NCBI GenBank assembly: GCA_002299895.1
Contig: DBOC01000012.1
Location: 112,926 to 176,925, forward strand
Direction: 5' to 3'
Origin: Sphingomonadales bacterium UBA656
GTDB lineage: Bacteria > Pseudomonadota > Alphaproteobacteria > Sphingomonadales > Sphingomonadaceae
DNA: 64,000 bases
Shown here: positions 42,058 through 51,338 of the stretch, piece after piece
Position numbering within the stretch: the first letter of the stretch is position 1
Layout: every line of letters begins with the position of its first letter
Made by a program: the position numbers and the translations under genes
Notes under the pieces: model-generated
What the model saw: only the letters and a program-made list of their open reading frames with translations
The model's database searches: none
Told to the model about the DNA's origin: nothing

Positions 42058-44058
42058 CTAATCGCGCCGACCGTTCAAAGCTCTGTCGATAAATGCATCA
42101 TCCAGCGGCTCTGGCTCCGGCTCGTCCGCCGGTTCAATATCGGGGTCTTGTGTTAGGGAAGCACCTTCAATCGGCATGCCATTTTCATCGAACAACAGCA
42201 TGTCGTCTGCCCCAAGCAGTGTATCCTCCCCTTCGAGGGCTTCTGGGAACGTCACCTCCGTTGCGAATTTCTCCACCGGGCGTCCAGCCACGGCAACGCG
42301 CATATAGGCTGCCCAAGCTTGCGCGGGTGCCCGGCCGCCTTCAAGGCCTCCAATTCGCCGGGCGTCGTCGCGACCCATCCACACGCCTGTTGTAAGGCCG
42401 CTGGAGAAGCCCAGGAACCATCCATCCTTGTTGCTTGACGTTGTCCCCGTTTTGCCCGCAACGGGACGGCCAATATTTGCAGCCCGCCCGGTGCCCGTGG
42501 CGACAGCGCTTTGCAACAAATCAGTCATTGCGCCTGCAACCCAATCATCCACCAATTGCACCGCGCTTGAGGGCTTCGCCGCATATAGAAGTTCACCGTC
42601 AATCGTCGTGACCTTTGTAATGCCATATGGGGTGACAGTGCGCCCACCCGCCGCGACGGCCGCGAATGCCTGCGTCATATCGATAACCCGTGCGTCCGAT
42701 GTACCCAGTACCATCGACGGCTGCTTGTTGACAGGGGTGCTGATCCCAAATCTGCGCGCCATATTGGCGATGCTGCCGGTACCTACATCTTGTCCGATTT
42801 GGGCGGCGACGGTATTTTTGGAATATGCAAAAGCCGTCCGAAGAGAAATCTCGCCAGCATAATTACCGTTGCTGTTTTTAGGTTGCCAGCCGTCGATTTC
42901 GACGGGCTTGTCTTCCACCATGTCTTCAGGACGGTAGCCCGCCTCCAATGCGGCGAGATAAACGAATAGCTTCCAGGCCGAACCCGGTTGGCGCACCGCG
43001 GTAACTGCGCGATTATAGTTGCTTGAAATATAATCGGTGCCGCCCACCATTGCCTTTACTGCACCGTCGCGGTCAATCGACACCAAAGCGCCTTGGGCGC
43101 CGCTGGGGACATTGGCTGCAATTGCGGAGGACGCCGCGCGCTGCATATTCAGATCTAGCGTTGTCCAGACATCGATGGGCTTTTCAGTTTCTTCAATAAG
43201 GCCGTCCAACTGCGGCAAAATCCAATCCGTGAAGTAGCGCACGCTGTCTTGGGGTGCTTCGGCAGCCAAGCGCACTCCCGCCAGATCGACGTTAGCGGCC
43301 TGCGCTGCAGTGATCATCCCTGCATCTTGCATGACTTCCACCACCACTTTCGCGCGGTCCAAGGCCGCCTTCGCATCGGCAGTGGGGGCATAGCGTGAGG
43401 GTGCCTTCACAAGACCTGCTATAATCGCGGCTTCGGCCAGGCTGATATCCTCGGCGCCATGGTCAAAGAAACGGCGACTTGCGGCATCGACCCCATAAGC
43501 GCCGCCACCGAAATAGACTTTATTCAAATAGAGTTCGAGGATCTGGTCCTTTGAGAATTTGGTTTCCATCGCTAATGCGAGAATGACTTCGCGAATTTTC
43601 CGGCCAAACTCTTTGTTGTTATTCAGATAGATGTTGCGCGCCAATTGTTGGGTGATGGTCGAACCACCCTGCGTCCAGCGACCGTCAACGGCCCGTACGT
43701 ACACAGACCGCGTAATGCCAATGGGATCGACGCCGGGGTGCATATAATATCGACGATCTTCGACGGAGACCATTGCGTCCTTCATTTCGGATGGCAGTTG
43801 GTCGATGGTCAGCCAACGTCCGAAGCTCGGGCCAAGCGATTGAATGACAGTGCCGTCTGCATCACGTATGCGGATCATCTGGCCGTTCGGGGAAGCCTTC
43901 AGATCTTCAAAACTGTCAATTTCGCTGCGTGCAATGGCGACAAAAATGCCCAGGACCACGACGCCCAGCAACGCTGCAATGACGCCTGTTTTGACGATGC
44001 GGAATATCCATGTTCCCATTGGGCCACGTTCTTTCGAATACTTAGGTGCGCGTGCCAT
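42058..44058 (-). CDS. Class A penicillin-binding protein (PBP1A family)
   Basis: A bifunctional peptidoglycan synthase of 666 residues. After a cytoplasmic start and one membrane helix (~25-47) comes the GT51 glycosyltransferase, with EDRRYYMHPGVD near 102-113 and GGSTITQQLARN near 131-142, and then the transpeptidase with the active-site serine in PGSAWKLF, the YSKN motif and KTGTTSSNKDGWF. The C-terminal tail is acidic and proline-rich. It converges on ribA, 59 bases away. Specific naming among mrcA/pbpC types is not possible. Confidence 0.93.
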   Translation of the reverse strand: MARAPKYSKERGPMGTWIFRIVKTGVIAALLGVVVLGIFVAIARSEIDSFEDLKASPNGQMIRIRDADGTVIQSLGPSFGRWLTIDQLPSEMKDAMVSVEDRRYYMHPGVDPIGITRSVYVRAVDGRWTQGGSTITQQLARNIYLNNNKEFGRKIREVILALAMETKFSKDQILELYLNKVYFGGGAYGVDAASRRFFDHGAEDISLAEAAIIAGLVKAPSRYAPTADAKAALDRAKVVVEVMQDAGMITAAQAANVDLAGVRLAAEAPQDSVRYFTDWILPQLDGLIEETEKPIDVWTTLDLNMQRAASSAIAANVPSGAQGALVSIDRDGAVKAMVGGTDYISSNYNRAVTAVRQPGSAWKLFVYLAALEAGYRPEDMVEDKPVEIDGWQPKNSNGNYAGEISLRTAFAYSKNTVAAQIGQDVGTGSIANMARRFGISTPVNKQPSMVLGTSDARVIDMTQAFAAVAAGGRTVTPYGITKVTTIDGELLYAAKPSSAVQLVDDWVAGAMTDLLQSAVATGTGRAANIGRPVAGKTGTTSSNKDGWFLGFSSGLTTGVWMGRDDARRIGGLEGGRAPAQAWAAYMRVAVAGRPVEKFATEVTFPEALEGEDTLLGADDMLLFDENGMPIEGASLTQDPDIEPADEPEPEPLDDAFIDRALNGRRD

Positions 44059-44102
44059 AGACCGACTGTTACCCAGTCATAGAACCACCTACAAGCGCCT
44101 TA

Positions 44103-44495
44103 TCATTCAGGATCGAATGCAAGCGCGGCGCTGTTGATGCAGTAACGTAAGCCTGTCGGCCCAGGTCCATCAGGAAATACATGCCCCAAATGTCCTTCAC
44201 AGGCCGCGCAGCGCACTTCAATGCGGATCATGCCGTGCGATGTATCGTGATGCTCTTCAACAGCATCATTGTCTGCCGGCGCGGTAAAGCTTGGCCAACC
44301 TGAACCGCTGTCAAATTTTGTGTCAGATGCAAATAGGGTCGTCCCACAGCCCGCGCAGCGAAATTCGCCTTCGCGTTTTTCATTGGTGAGTGCGCCTGCA
44401 AAGGCACGTTCCGTGCCTGCTTCACGCAGGACATGATATTGGATGGGGTCCAATTCTGCGCGCCACTGCGCATCGGACTTGATAATTTTTTCCAT
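44103..44495 (-). CDS. msrB: Peptide-methionine (R)-S-oxide reductase
   Basis: Reduces methionine-R-sulfoxide in the cytoplasm. The 130 residues hold two CxxC zinc pairs (CAGC near 47-50 and CAAC near 95-98), the GSGWPSF segment near 62-68 and the catalytic cysteine in RYCINSAAL near 118. ATG 44495 is preferred; a longer frame beginning 17 residues upstream is not family-like. A second, lipoprotein MsrA is encoded elsewhere in the window, so both stereoisomers can be repaired, in different compartments. Confidence 0.95.
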   Translation of the reverse strand: MEKIIKSDAQWRAELDPIQYHVLREAGTERAFAGALTNEKREGEFRCAGCGTTLFASDTKFDSGSGWPSFTAPADNDAVEEHHDTSHGMIRIEVRCAACEGHLGHVFPDGPGPTGLRYCINSAALAFDPE

Positions 44496-44598
44496 GAGAA
44501 GGCCCTTTCGTCTGAATGATGTGGGAGCAAGCGCAAAGAGGTTCAAGGTGCTGGCGCAAGAGCGCTTTTCTCAAATCCCCGCAAAAGGTGCACTGTGG

Positions 44599-45621
44599 TC
44601 AGCCGCGACGTGCTGCGGCGCGGGCAATGCGGACGAGTTCTTCTTCCAAGATCGTCACAGCAAGACCGTCGCGGACGTGCATCAACTTTGCTTCAACCTC
44701 AAGCAAATGGCTATTCAAGCCAGCAAGCCGGGAAGATGGCCAGCGTGTAAGTTGCTGTGCATAGCTGTCGGCATCTTTCCAGAATATCGACCGCGTGGCC
44801 TTAACTACCGCGCCGGGATTGCTGCCATTGTCGACTTTTGTCCGCATCGCAGCGAGCATCGTTACGCGGCGCTGCATCGCGCGGATGATGCGAATGGCAT
44901 CCACACCCAAGTCGCGCGCAGCGGCAAGTTCTCGGCCCGTGCCGCGCAAATCACCACCCATAACGACATGGACGAGACCGTTGATATTTTCTTCGCCCGT
45001 TTCCGCCGATAGGGCTTCAAATATAGCTATGTCGACCGTGGCGGGACGCTGCGGTGATGCGTCATAATATAGGGATAGCTTTTCGATTTCGGCCTGCGCC
45101 AATTTGCGATCTTGTCCCGTGTAGCGTGCAATACGTGCTGCAAGAGGCCGATCGATTTTTAGCCCTGTTGTGGTAGCAAAGGCCATGACTGCTGCTGAGG
45201 CGTCGCCCTCTTCGGGCAAGTAACAAATATGCGCCATGGCGCGCGGATGTGCCTCCAGCAATTTCCGTAATTTGCTCGCCTTGGTCAAGTTGCCAGCGGT
45301 TGCTATCACTGGACTTATGTCGCCTTCAAGGCCCAGCAAATTCTCGACTGCAGCTAAGCCTTCCTCGCGGCGGAAATTGAGGCGGATATGTCTTTTGTCG
45401 CCGAACAGCGATAGTGCTGATGCCTCATCTACCAATAAAGCTGGGTCGTTGCGGATCCTGTCACTGTCGATTTCAACGCGTTCTGAGCCCACCAATTGCG
45501 CCGACATTTGTCCAGCAATATCGGCCACAGCCGATTCATCCTGTCCGAAAATGAAAAATAGCCGGATATCAGGGCGTGCGCTGATGGCACTGATAAAGCT
45601 ACGTTCTTTTGCGCTGCTCAT
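44599..45621 (-). CDS. holA: DNA polymerase III delta subunit
   Basis: Clamp-loader subunit that opens the sliding clamp. The 340-residue protein has the divergent P-loop-like fold at the N-terminus (IRLFFIFGQDESAV near 18-31), the central domain with AHICYLPEEG near 136 and the C-terminal collar domain (DLGVDAIRIIRAMQRR near 240). Sequence conservation is low in this family, but the leuS-lptE-holA gene order is classic. It overlaps lptE by four bases. Confidence 0.9.
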   Translation of the reverse strand: MSSAKERSFISAISARPDIRLFFIFGQDESAVADIAGQMSAQLVGSERVEIDSDRIRNDPALLVDEASALSLFGDKRHIRLNFRREEGLAAVENLLGLEGDISPVIATAGNLTKASKLRKLLEAHPRAMAHICYLPEEGDASAAVMAFATTTGLKIDRPLAARIARYTGQDRKLAQAEIEKLSLYYDASPQRPATVDIAIFEALSAETGEENINGLVHVVMGGDLRGTGRELAAARDLGVDAIRIIRAMQRRVTMLAAMRTKVDNGSNPGAVVKATRSIFWKDADSYAQQLTRWPSSRLAGLNSHLLEVEAKLMHVRDGLAVTILEEELVRIARAAARRG

Positions 45622-46106
45622 TCGCCGCGTGCGTAAATGGAAAGCCGAGTGACAATCTGATCCGCGACCTTTTGCGTCAGATTTTCAAGTGCGCTGTTTT
45701 CGCCAGCAATCGTCGCATATTCCGAGCTGACCACGTCTACGCCGGCGTCCGATCCTGCGGTCGTATCCAGCACAGTTTCGCCAGTTGCGACCGAAACAAG
45801 CTGGTAGCGCGCACGCAATGTCCGGCGTTCGCGCGTTACTGTATCATCGGCGCGTACGCCAAAACCTTCAATTTGGTCATCTAGCACAACAATCAGGCGG
45901 AATTCGGCAGAACCACCCTCTTGAGCGCCCAGCCGGTCGGTTAATGCATTGCGCATAAGCCATCCGTTTTTGCCTTCGATTGGCGCGATGGCGATGGTTC
46001 CCAGTGTACGCGCCACCACCCCTTTTGATCCGCCGCTGTACAAGGGCTGCAAACTGCACGCTGGCAGAAGCAAAGCAAGCATCAAGGGGGTGAAGAAACG
46101 CTTCAT
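45618..46106 (-). CDS. lptE: LPS-assembly lipoprotein LptE
   Basis: Outer-membrane lipoprotein that plugs LptD and helps insert lipopolysaccharide. The 162-residue protein starts with a signal peptide and a lipobox LLPACSLQPLYSGG with Cys17, and the CG/S-xQPLY segment just after the cysteine is typical of LptE. Position between leuS and holA supports the call. It overlaps both neighbours by four bases. Confidence 0.88.
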   Translation of the reverse strand: MKRFFTPLMLALLLPACSLQPLYSGGSKGVVARTLGTIAIAPIEGKNGWLMRNALTDRLGAQEGGSAEFRLIVVLDDQIEGFGVRADDTVTRERRTLRARYQLVSVATGETVLDTTAGSDAGVDVVSSEYATIAGENSALENLTQKVADQIVTRLSIYARGE

Positions 46107-48628
46107 AATACGATGTTGACCAGCCTGTTAGGAACGACAATTATTTTTTTAATATCGCCGCCGTCAATGGCATGCTGAACCTTTTCGCTGGCGAGTGCAA
46201 GCGCCTCCATCTCGGCTTGCGGCAAGCCCTTGGCGACCGTCAGCGTATCGCGTAATTTGCCCCTGACCTGAATGGCGATCGTAACCTCGTCCTCTTCCAG
46301 CAGGGCTGGATCAACCACAGGCCATGCCGCGTCGGCAATTAAGCCGCCACCCAGTTCCGCGCCAAGCTGTGTCCACGCTTCTTCGGCCAAATGCGGCACC
46401 ATAGGCGATGACAGCAAGAGGATTGTGCGGATAGCCGTATCGCGGCTAGCCGAAGGCGCGGCCTTCTCAATGGCGTTAGCCAGATCGTAAATTTTCGCCA
46501 CGGCCTTGTTGAAGGCAAGGGCTTCAATATCCGCGCCGACGCCAGCAATCACCTGATGAATTTTGCGATCCAAGGCTTTGTCAGCGCCCTCTGCACCGCT
46601 GACCTGAGAGGTCAGGCGCCACAGACGCTGTACAAAGCGCCAGCAGCCTTCAATACCCGCTTCCGACCATTCCAGATCGCGTTCGGGCGGGCTGTCAGAC
46701 AGCATGAACCAGCGCACGGCATCTGCGCCATATTGATCAACAATGTCATCGGGATCGACGACATTTTTCTTCGACTTGGACATCTTCTCGATACGGCCAG
46801 CAACCGCAGGCGCGCCGCTTTCGATGATGGTCCAGACGTCGCCCTCGCGCCGCACCTGATCGGGGCTGAGCCAACTGCCCTTTGCATCTTGATAGGTTTG
46901 GTGCGTCACCATGCCTTGCGTAAACAAAGACGCAAAGGGCTCCTTCACGTCGATCAAGCCAATATGGCTTAATGCGCGCGTCCAGAAACGGGCATAAAGC
47001 AAGTGCAGAATGGCATGTTCGACACCGCCAATATATTGATCCACCGGAAGCCATTTTTCCGCAACGGTGCGATCAAATGGCTTGTCCTGCGGTTGGCTGG
47101 CGAAGCGAATGAAATACCAGCTTGAATCGACAAAGGTATCAAGCGTGTCGGTCTCCCGCCGCGCAGGATTCCCGCAGCTTGGGCAATCGACCTTACTCCA
47201 GCTCGGGTGCCGATCCAGCGGGTTTCCAGGAATGTCGAAACTAACATCTTCGGGCAATGTTACCGGCAGCTGATCTTCGGGCACGGGCACCGCGCCGCAG
47301 GTCTGACAATGGATGATGGGAATGGGTGTGCCCCAATAACGCTGACGCGAAACGCCCCAGTCGCGCAGGCGATATTGCGTCTGGCCAATACCCCAGCCCT
47401 CGGCCTGTGCGCGCGCAATGACATCGGCCTTGGCTTGGTCAATGGTCATGCCATTCATCCAATGGGAATTCACAATCGTGCCGGGGCCAGTGAAGGCAAC
47501 ATCGCCGGCAAAGACACTATCCGTCACATCGCCATCGGCAACAACGCGGGTGACGGGCAAATCATATTTGCGTGCAAAATCAAGGTCGCGCTGGTCATGG
47601 GCGGGGCAGCCAAAGACCGCGCCCGTGCCATAATCCATCAATACGAAATTGGCGACATAGACCGGCAAATGCCAACTGGCATCCAGAGGATGTTCGACGG
47701 TTAGACCAGTATTAAAACCACGCTTTTCGGCGGTTTCAATGTCAGCAGCCGTTGTGCCGCCCTTGCGACACTCCTCGATAAATGCCTGCAAGTCGGGCGC
47801 ATTGGCCGCCAGTTTTTGCGCGACGGGGTGGTCCGCTGCAATGGCGACAAAGCTTGCACCGAACATCGTGTCAGGCCGCGTGGTAAACACGTCAATGCCG
47901 CCATCCCCGCCTGGGAAGCGGAAGGTGCATTTCAGGCCCTGTGACTTACCGATCCAGTTTTCCTGCATCAACCGCACCTTGTCTGGCCATTGGTCAAGCG
48001 AACCAAGGCCAGTCAGCAATTCATCGGCAAAGTCGGTGATTTTTAGGAACCATTGGCTCAGCTTGCGGCGCTCGACGGGCGCGCCGGAGCGCCAGCCTTT
48101 GCCGTCGATGACTTGTTCATTGGCAAGCACGGTCATGTCGACCGGGTCCCAGTTCACCGCAGATTCCTTGCGATAGATTAAGCCAGCGGCATATAGTTTC
48201 AGGAACAGCGCCTGTTCATGGCCGTAATATTCAGGCTCGCAGGTGGCGAGTTCGCGTGTCCAGTCAATGGCAAAGCCAAGCCGTTTCAGTTGCGCCTTCA
48301 TGTTGGCGATATTGTCACGCGTCCAACTGCCCGGGTGAACATTCTTTTCCATGGCTGCATTTTCGGCGGGCATGCCAAACGCATCCCATCCCATGGGATG
48401 CAGCACCTCATGCCCCGTCATCCGCTTGTAGCGCGCCAGCACATCGCCCATCGTGTAGTTGCGGACATGGCCAATATGGATGCGGCCCGACGGATAGGGG
48501 AACATCTCCAGGACATAAGCACGCGGCTTGGTCGAATTATCATCCGCGACGAAGCTGCTACGTTCTTCCCAAATATTTTGCCACCGCGCGTCGGCGACGT
48601 GCGGGTTAAAACGCTCTACATTGGACAT
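46103..48628 (-). CDS. leuS: Leucyl-tRNA synthetase
   Basis: Charges tRNA-Leu and edits mischarged products. The 841 residues have the class I HIGH motif in YPSGRIHIGHVRNY near 47-60, the CP1 editing domain with its threonine-rich segment TTRPDTMFGA near 257-266, a zinc-like insert with CQTC and CPSC, and KMSKSKKNVVDP near 611-622. It is the first gene of leuS-lptE-holA; the DUF3576 gene ends five bases before its start. Confidence 0.97.
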   Translation of the reverse strand: MSNVERFNPHVADARWQNIWEERSSFVADDNSTKPRAYVLEMFPYPSGRIHIGHVRNYTMGDVLARYKRMTGHEVLHPMGWDAFGMPAENAAMEKNVHPGSWTRDNIANMKAQLKRLGFAIDWTRELATCEPEYYGHEQALFLKLYAAGLIYRKESAVNWDPVDMTVLANEQVIDGKGWRSGAPVERRKLSQWFLKITDFADELLTGLGSLDQWPDKVRLMQENWIGKSQGLKCTFRFPGGDGGIDVFTTRPDTMFGASFVAIAADHPVAQKLAANAPDLQAFIEECRKGGTTAADIETAEKRGFNTGLTVEHPLDASWHLPVYVANFVLMDYGTGAVFGCPAHDQRDLDFARKYDLPVTRVVADGDVTDSVFAGDVAFTGPGTIVNSHWMNGMTIDQAKADVIARAQAEGWGIGQTQYRLRDWGVSRQRYWGTPIPIIHCQTCGAVPVPEDQLPVTLPEDVSFDIPGNPLDRHPSWSKVDCPSCGNPARRETDTLDTFVDSSWYFIRFASQPQDKPFDRTVAEKWLPVDQYIGGVEHAILHLLYARFWTRALSHIGLIDVKEPFASLFTQGMVTHQTYQDAKGSWLSPDQVRREGDVWTIIESGAPAVAGRIEKMSKSKKNVVDPDDIVDQYGADAVRWFMLSDSPPERDLEWSEAGIEGCWRFVQRLWRLTSQVSGAEGADKALDRKIHQVIAGVGADIEALAFNKAVAKIYDLANAIEKAAPSASRDTAIRTILLLSSPMVPHLAEEAWTQLGAELGGGLIADAAWPVVDPALLEEDEVTIAIQVRGKLRDTLTVAKGLPQAEMEALALASEKVQHAIDGGDIKKIIVVPNRLVNIVL

Positions 48629-48633
48629 AGAAA

Positions 48634-49077
48634 TTACCCGGTGATGGACGACCGACGAAGGTCACGCGCCTTGGTGAGGATTACTGCTTCAAGCTTTTGC
48701 ACCGTTGCGGCGCGCAATGGTGCCGCAACCCACTGGCCATTTTGAGATACTTCGCGGCTACCGGCTACGCGCAAGGCGTCGGCGCGCAGGTCTTGGTCAA
48801 GGATTGAAATTGTTAACTTTACCCGTTCGCCGGGGCTTTGCGGATTTACATACCAATCGGTGACGATGACGCCGCCTGCGGAATCGGTTTGCACCAACGG
48901 CATGAAGGACAAGGCGTCAAGCGATGCGCGCCACAAATAGCTGTTAACGCCAATGGCGGTGACTTGGCTCGCCGCGAGGTCTGCCTTTGGGCGCTCCCTG
49001 CCGCCGCAGCCGGAAAGCAGGCCTAAGCTTAATAAGCTGCTAGTCGCAACGATGAGTGCCAGGCGAGTGGTGCGCAT
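48634..49077 (-). CDS. DUF3576 family lipoprotein
   Basis: A 147-residue exported protein with a signal sequence and lipobox LGLLSGC (Cys near 24). The body (VNSYLWRASLDALSFMPL and VIVTDWYVNPQSPGERVKLTISIL) matches the DUF3576 family, found in alphaproteobacteria, often next to leuS as here, and of unknown function. ATG 49077 is chosen because it gives the signal peptide directly. It lies upstream of leuS in the same transcript and is divergent from an exported protein gene. Confidence 0.85.
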   Translation of the reverse strand: MRTTRLALIVATSSLLSLGLLSGCGGRERPKADLAASQVTAIGVNSYLWRASLDALSFMPLVQTDSAGGVIVTDWYVNPQSPGERVKLTISILDQDLRADALRVAGSREVSQNGQWVAAPLRAATVQKLEAVILTKARDLRRSSITG

Positions 49078-49333
49078 AAAATGTCCTTGAACAATGGAAT
49101 ATCGGAAACCTCTATAGTGGCTTGGTGTCGGGGGCAAGCTTTCTGGCGGCTGAATGGCGCGTAATTAATCCTATAGTCAGTTTCCAGGCGCTATCCGATT
49201 GTGGACATCATGCAACAACTCGGGACAAAACGTGTTATTGGCATGATTTTGCAGTTACGACCCTTTTGAATCCCCGAAATGGGGCGTATGAAAGTTGGGA
49301 CGAAAAAGAATCGCTCGAAAAAAGGCTAAGAAC

Positions 49334-50083
49334 GTGAAGCGGGTACAGAAAGGAAAATATGCGACCTTTGCAGCAGTGATGCTGGCAACGGCTTCGTTTG
49401 CCCTTTCGCCGATGATCATGCCTGCCTTTGCCGCAAAGGCGTCCGGTCCTGAAGAAACGGCCGCGCCATCGTGGATTGCTATGTTCACGCCTGCTGGCGG
49501 AGACAGTGTTCTTGCCCAGAAATTCTCTGCTACGCAAATTGCATCCAATGCGCGTTTCCCATTCACGCCTGCGAGTGCTGGCGAAGGCCGCAACCGCACG
49601 ATAACGGTTGCTGCGCGGGCGAACTCGCGCTTGACCGCGGGCGCGGTATCCATACGCAATGTCATCGCACCAAGCGAAGTCGGTGCGGGCAAAGGGCTTC
49701 GCCTCGCCGCAGTGGACTATCGTTTGACGGCCTCAAAGGGTTGGCAGGATTTCGCGTTGCCCAAGATGCGCGCACGCGCCGCAAAGGCCCCGCTGAGCGA
49801 TGTTGGCAAGGGTAGCTTCCGGCTGGATGAATCGCCGCGGAAACCAAGCAAGTTCAGCACCAATATTAAACTCGACCAGAATAAAGAAATGGCCCCGCCT
49901 GCGCGCGGAGGAGCCGCTTCGGGTGACTATAAGCTGGATGTCGGTGGGAGCTTCTCCATCAGCCGCAAAATCGATTTCACCGCTGGCGTCCGTTACGCTA
50001 GCGAGAATGACCGTGTCATTCCTTTGGCTGACAACCGCAAAGACAGCGAAGCTGTCTATGTTGGAACCAAAATCCGCTTCTAA
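49334..50083 (+). CDS. Exported protein of unknown function
   Basis: A 249-residue protein I do not recognise. GTG 49334, 13 bases after AAGG, gives a good signal peptide (FAAVMLATASFALSPMIMPAFA, trimmed to MLATASFALSPMIMPAFA). The mature part is rich in Ala, Arg and Ser; the C-terminal ~50 residues have a beta-barrel-like pattern ending SEAVYVGTKIRF with an aromatic terminal Phe, as in outer-membrane proteins. A longer TTG start at 49295 is possible but would bury the signal. A short basic open frame lies just upstream (49288-49329). Confidence 0.7.
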   Translation: MKRVQKGKYATFAAVMLATASFALSPMIMPAFAAKASGPEETAAPSWIAMFTPAGGDSVLAQKFSATQIASNARFPFTPASAGEGRNRTITVAARANSRLTAGAVSIRNVIAPSEVGAGKGLRLAAVDYRLTASKGWQDFALPKMRARAAKAPLSDVGKGSFRLDESPRKPSKFSTNIKLDQNKEMAPPARGGAASGDYKLDVGGSFSISRKIDFTAGVRYASENDRVIPLADNRKDSEAVYVGTKIRF

Positions 50084-50628
50084 GCGGCTTTTTTCCTGAA
50101 AGCATCAATCGCCGCCCACCCATGGATTATCCGTGGGCTGAGCATTTGTGCGCTTTGGCGGGTCATGCCGCCCAAGGCGATGATGTCAGCGCTCTTGCCC
50201 AGCTTTGCGAGCCGTTGAAACTGCAGGGGACCAAGTGGCCGCGCGCCGGGGTGGCTGCTGGTATCGAAAAGCGGGGAGAGGAATAAGAGGTCGGGATTAC
50301 CTCGCTTTACCGATGCGATTTCGCGCGCATTGTGCACAGGTGCGCTGTGTAGCAACGCTGTTTGGCCGCGGCTGCGTTGGTGAAATCCGTCGGCGTGCCA
50401 GCGTAAAGCGTTCCGTTCATCACCCGCCAACAGCAATAAATGCCCGCGCCGACGGCAAATCCGCAGCACTTTAGCGAACATTGCGCGACGTTGTTGAGTA
50501 GCCAAATGATAATGGCGGAAAACCACGCCTGAACGCGAAGGCAGCTGTTGAATAGCGCGCAGTTGGTCATCACCAAAACGCGCATCGGTCATCAGCCAGA
50601 TTTTCGGCAAGGGGTGGCTTCGCGGCAT
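50080..50628 (-). CDS. Thiamine-phosphate-synthase-like (ThiE/TenI) protein
   Basis: A 182-residue TIM-barrel protein related to ThiE/TenI. The segment FLSPLFDTSSHPGARPLG near 117-134 and IIALGGM near 150-156 match the phosphate-binding region of the family. The QLREK motif of true ThiE is replaced by VVFRHYH, and the usual VGVHLGQ region reads ADGFHQRSRG, so classical thiamine-phosphate synthesis is doubtful. A TenI-like or other role is possible. Its stop overlaps the exported protein gene by four bases in convergent orientation. Confidence 0.72.
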   Translation of the reverse strand: MPRSHPLPKIWLMTDARFGDDQLRAIQQLPSRSGVVFRHYHLATQQRRAMFAKVLRICRRRGHLLLLAGDERNALRWHADGFHQRSRGQTALLHSAPVHNAREIASVKRGNPDLLFLSPLFDTSSHPGARPLGPLQFQRLAKLGKSADIIALGGMTRQSAQMLSPRIIHGWAAIDAFRKKAA

Positions 50629-50651
50629 ATAACTGCCTATAGCGCCGCGTT

Positions 50652-51338
50652 ATGCAGGAAGCGACACCAGAAACATCCGCCGACCGTTTGACGGCCATCC
50701 GCACGCGGATGCATGCCGCCGCTAAATTGGCGCGACGCCCGGGGGAGGATATCCGCCTCATCGCCGTGTCAAAAACGCGATCAGCGGAGGATATCGCGCC
50801 GCTCATCTTAGAGGGTCAAAGGCTGTTCGGGGAAAATCGTGTTCAGGAGGCTGCGAGCAAATGGCCCGCGCTGAAGGAACGGCATCCGGAGGTTGAACTG
50901 CATCTCATTGGCCAGTTGCAATCCAACAAGGCCGAAGAGACAGTCGCGCTGTTTGATGTGATCCATTCGGTTGATCGGTTGTCGCTCGTGACGGCATTGG
51001 GCAAGGCGATGGAGAAACTGGCGCGCGCGGTGCCTTGCTTCATTCAAGTCAATATTGGTGCGGAAGAGCAAAAGGGCGGCTGTTCGGTGGCGGAGCTTCC
51101 CGACCTGTTGAAGGCTGCGCAGGACGCGGGCATTCCGGTCGCTGGCCTCATGTGCATTCCGCCCGCTGAACTGGAGGCTGCACCTTTTTTTGCGCTTTTG
51201 GCCGAATTGTCCGCGCGGCATGGTCTCGCGCAATTGAGCATGGGCATGTCGGATGATTTTGAAACTGCCATCATGCTTGGCGCGACTTATGTCCGTGTCG
51301 GCACGGCCTTATTTGGCGAACGCCCCAGCGGCGTTTAA
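50652..51338 (+). CDS. YggS/PROSC family PLP-binding protein
   Basis: A 228-residue PLP-homeostasis protein of the alanine-racemase-fold YggS/PLPBP family. The PLP-binding lysine is K41 in IRLIAVSKTR, and the family segments FGENRVQE near 60-67, HLIGQLQSNK near 85-94, GLMCIPP near 167 and LSMGMSDDFETAI near 195-207 are all present. It controls vitamin B6 balance rather than catalysing a reaction. Its 3' end overlaps the convergent PdeM gene by 30 bases. Confidence 0.93.
   Translation: MQEATPETSADRLTAIRTRMHAAAKLARRPGEDIRLIAVSKTRSAEDIAPLILEGQRLFGENRVQEAASKWPALKERHPEVELHLIGQLQSNKAEETVALFDVIHSVDRLSLVTALGKAMEKLARAVPCFIQVNIGAEEQKGGCSVAELPDLLKAAQDAGIPVAGLMCIPPAELEAAPFFALLAELSARHGLAQLSMGMSDDFETAIMLGATYVRVGTALFGERPSGV

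Noticed and set aside
44443..45012. A 189-codon rightward frame over msrB and holA
   Set aside because: Antisense to two recognisable genes and without a plausible start region.
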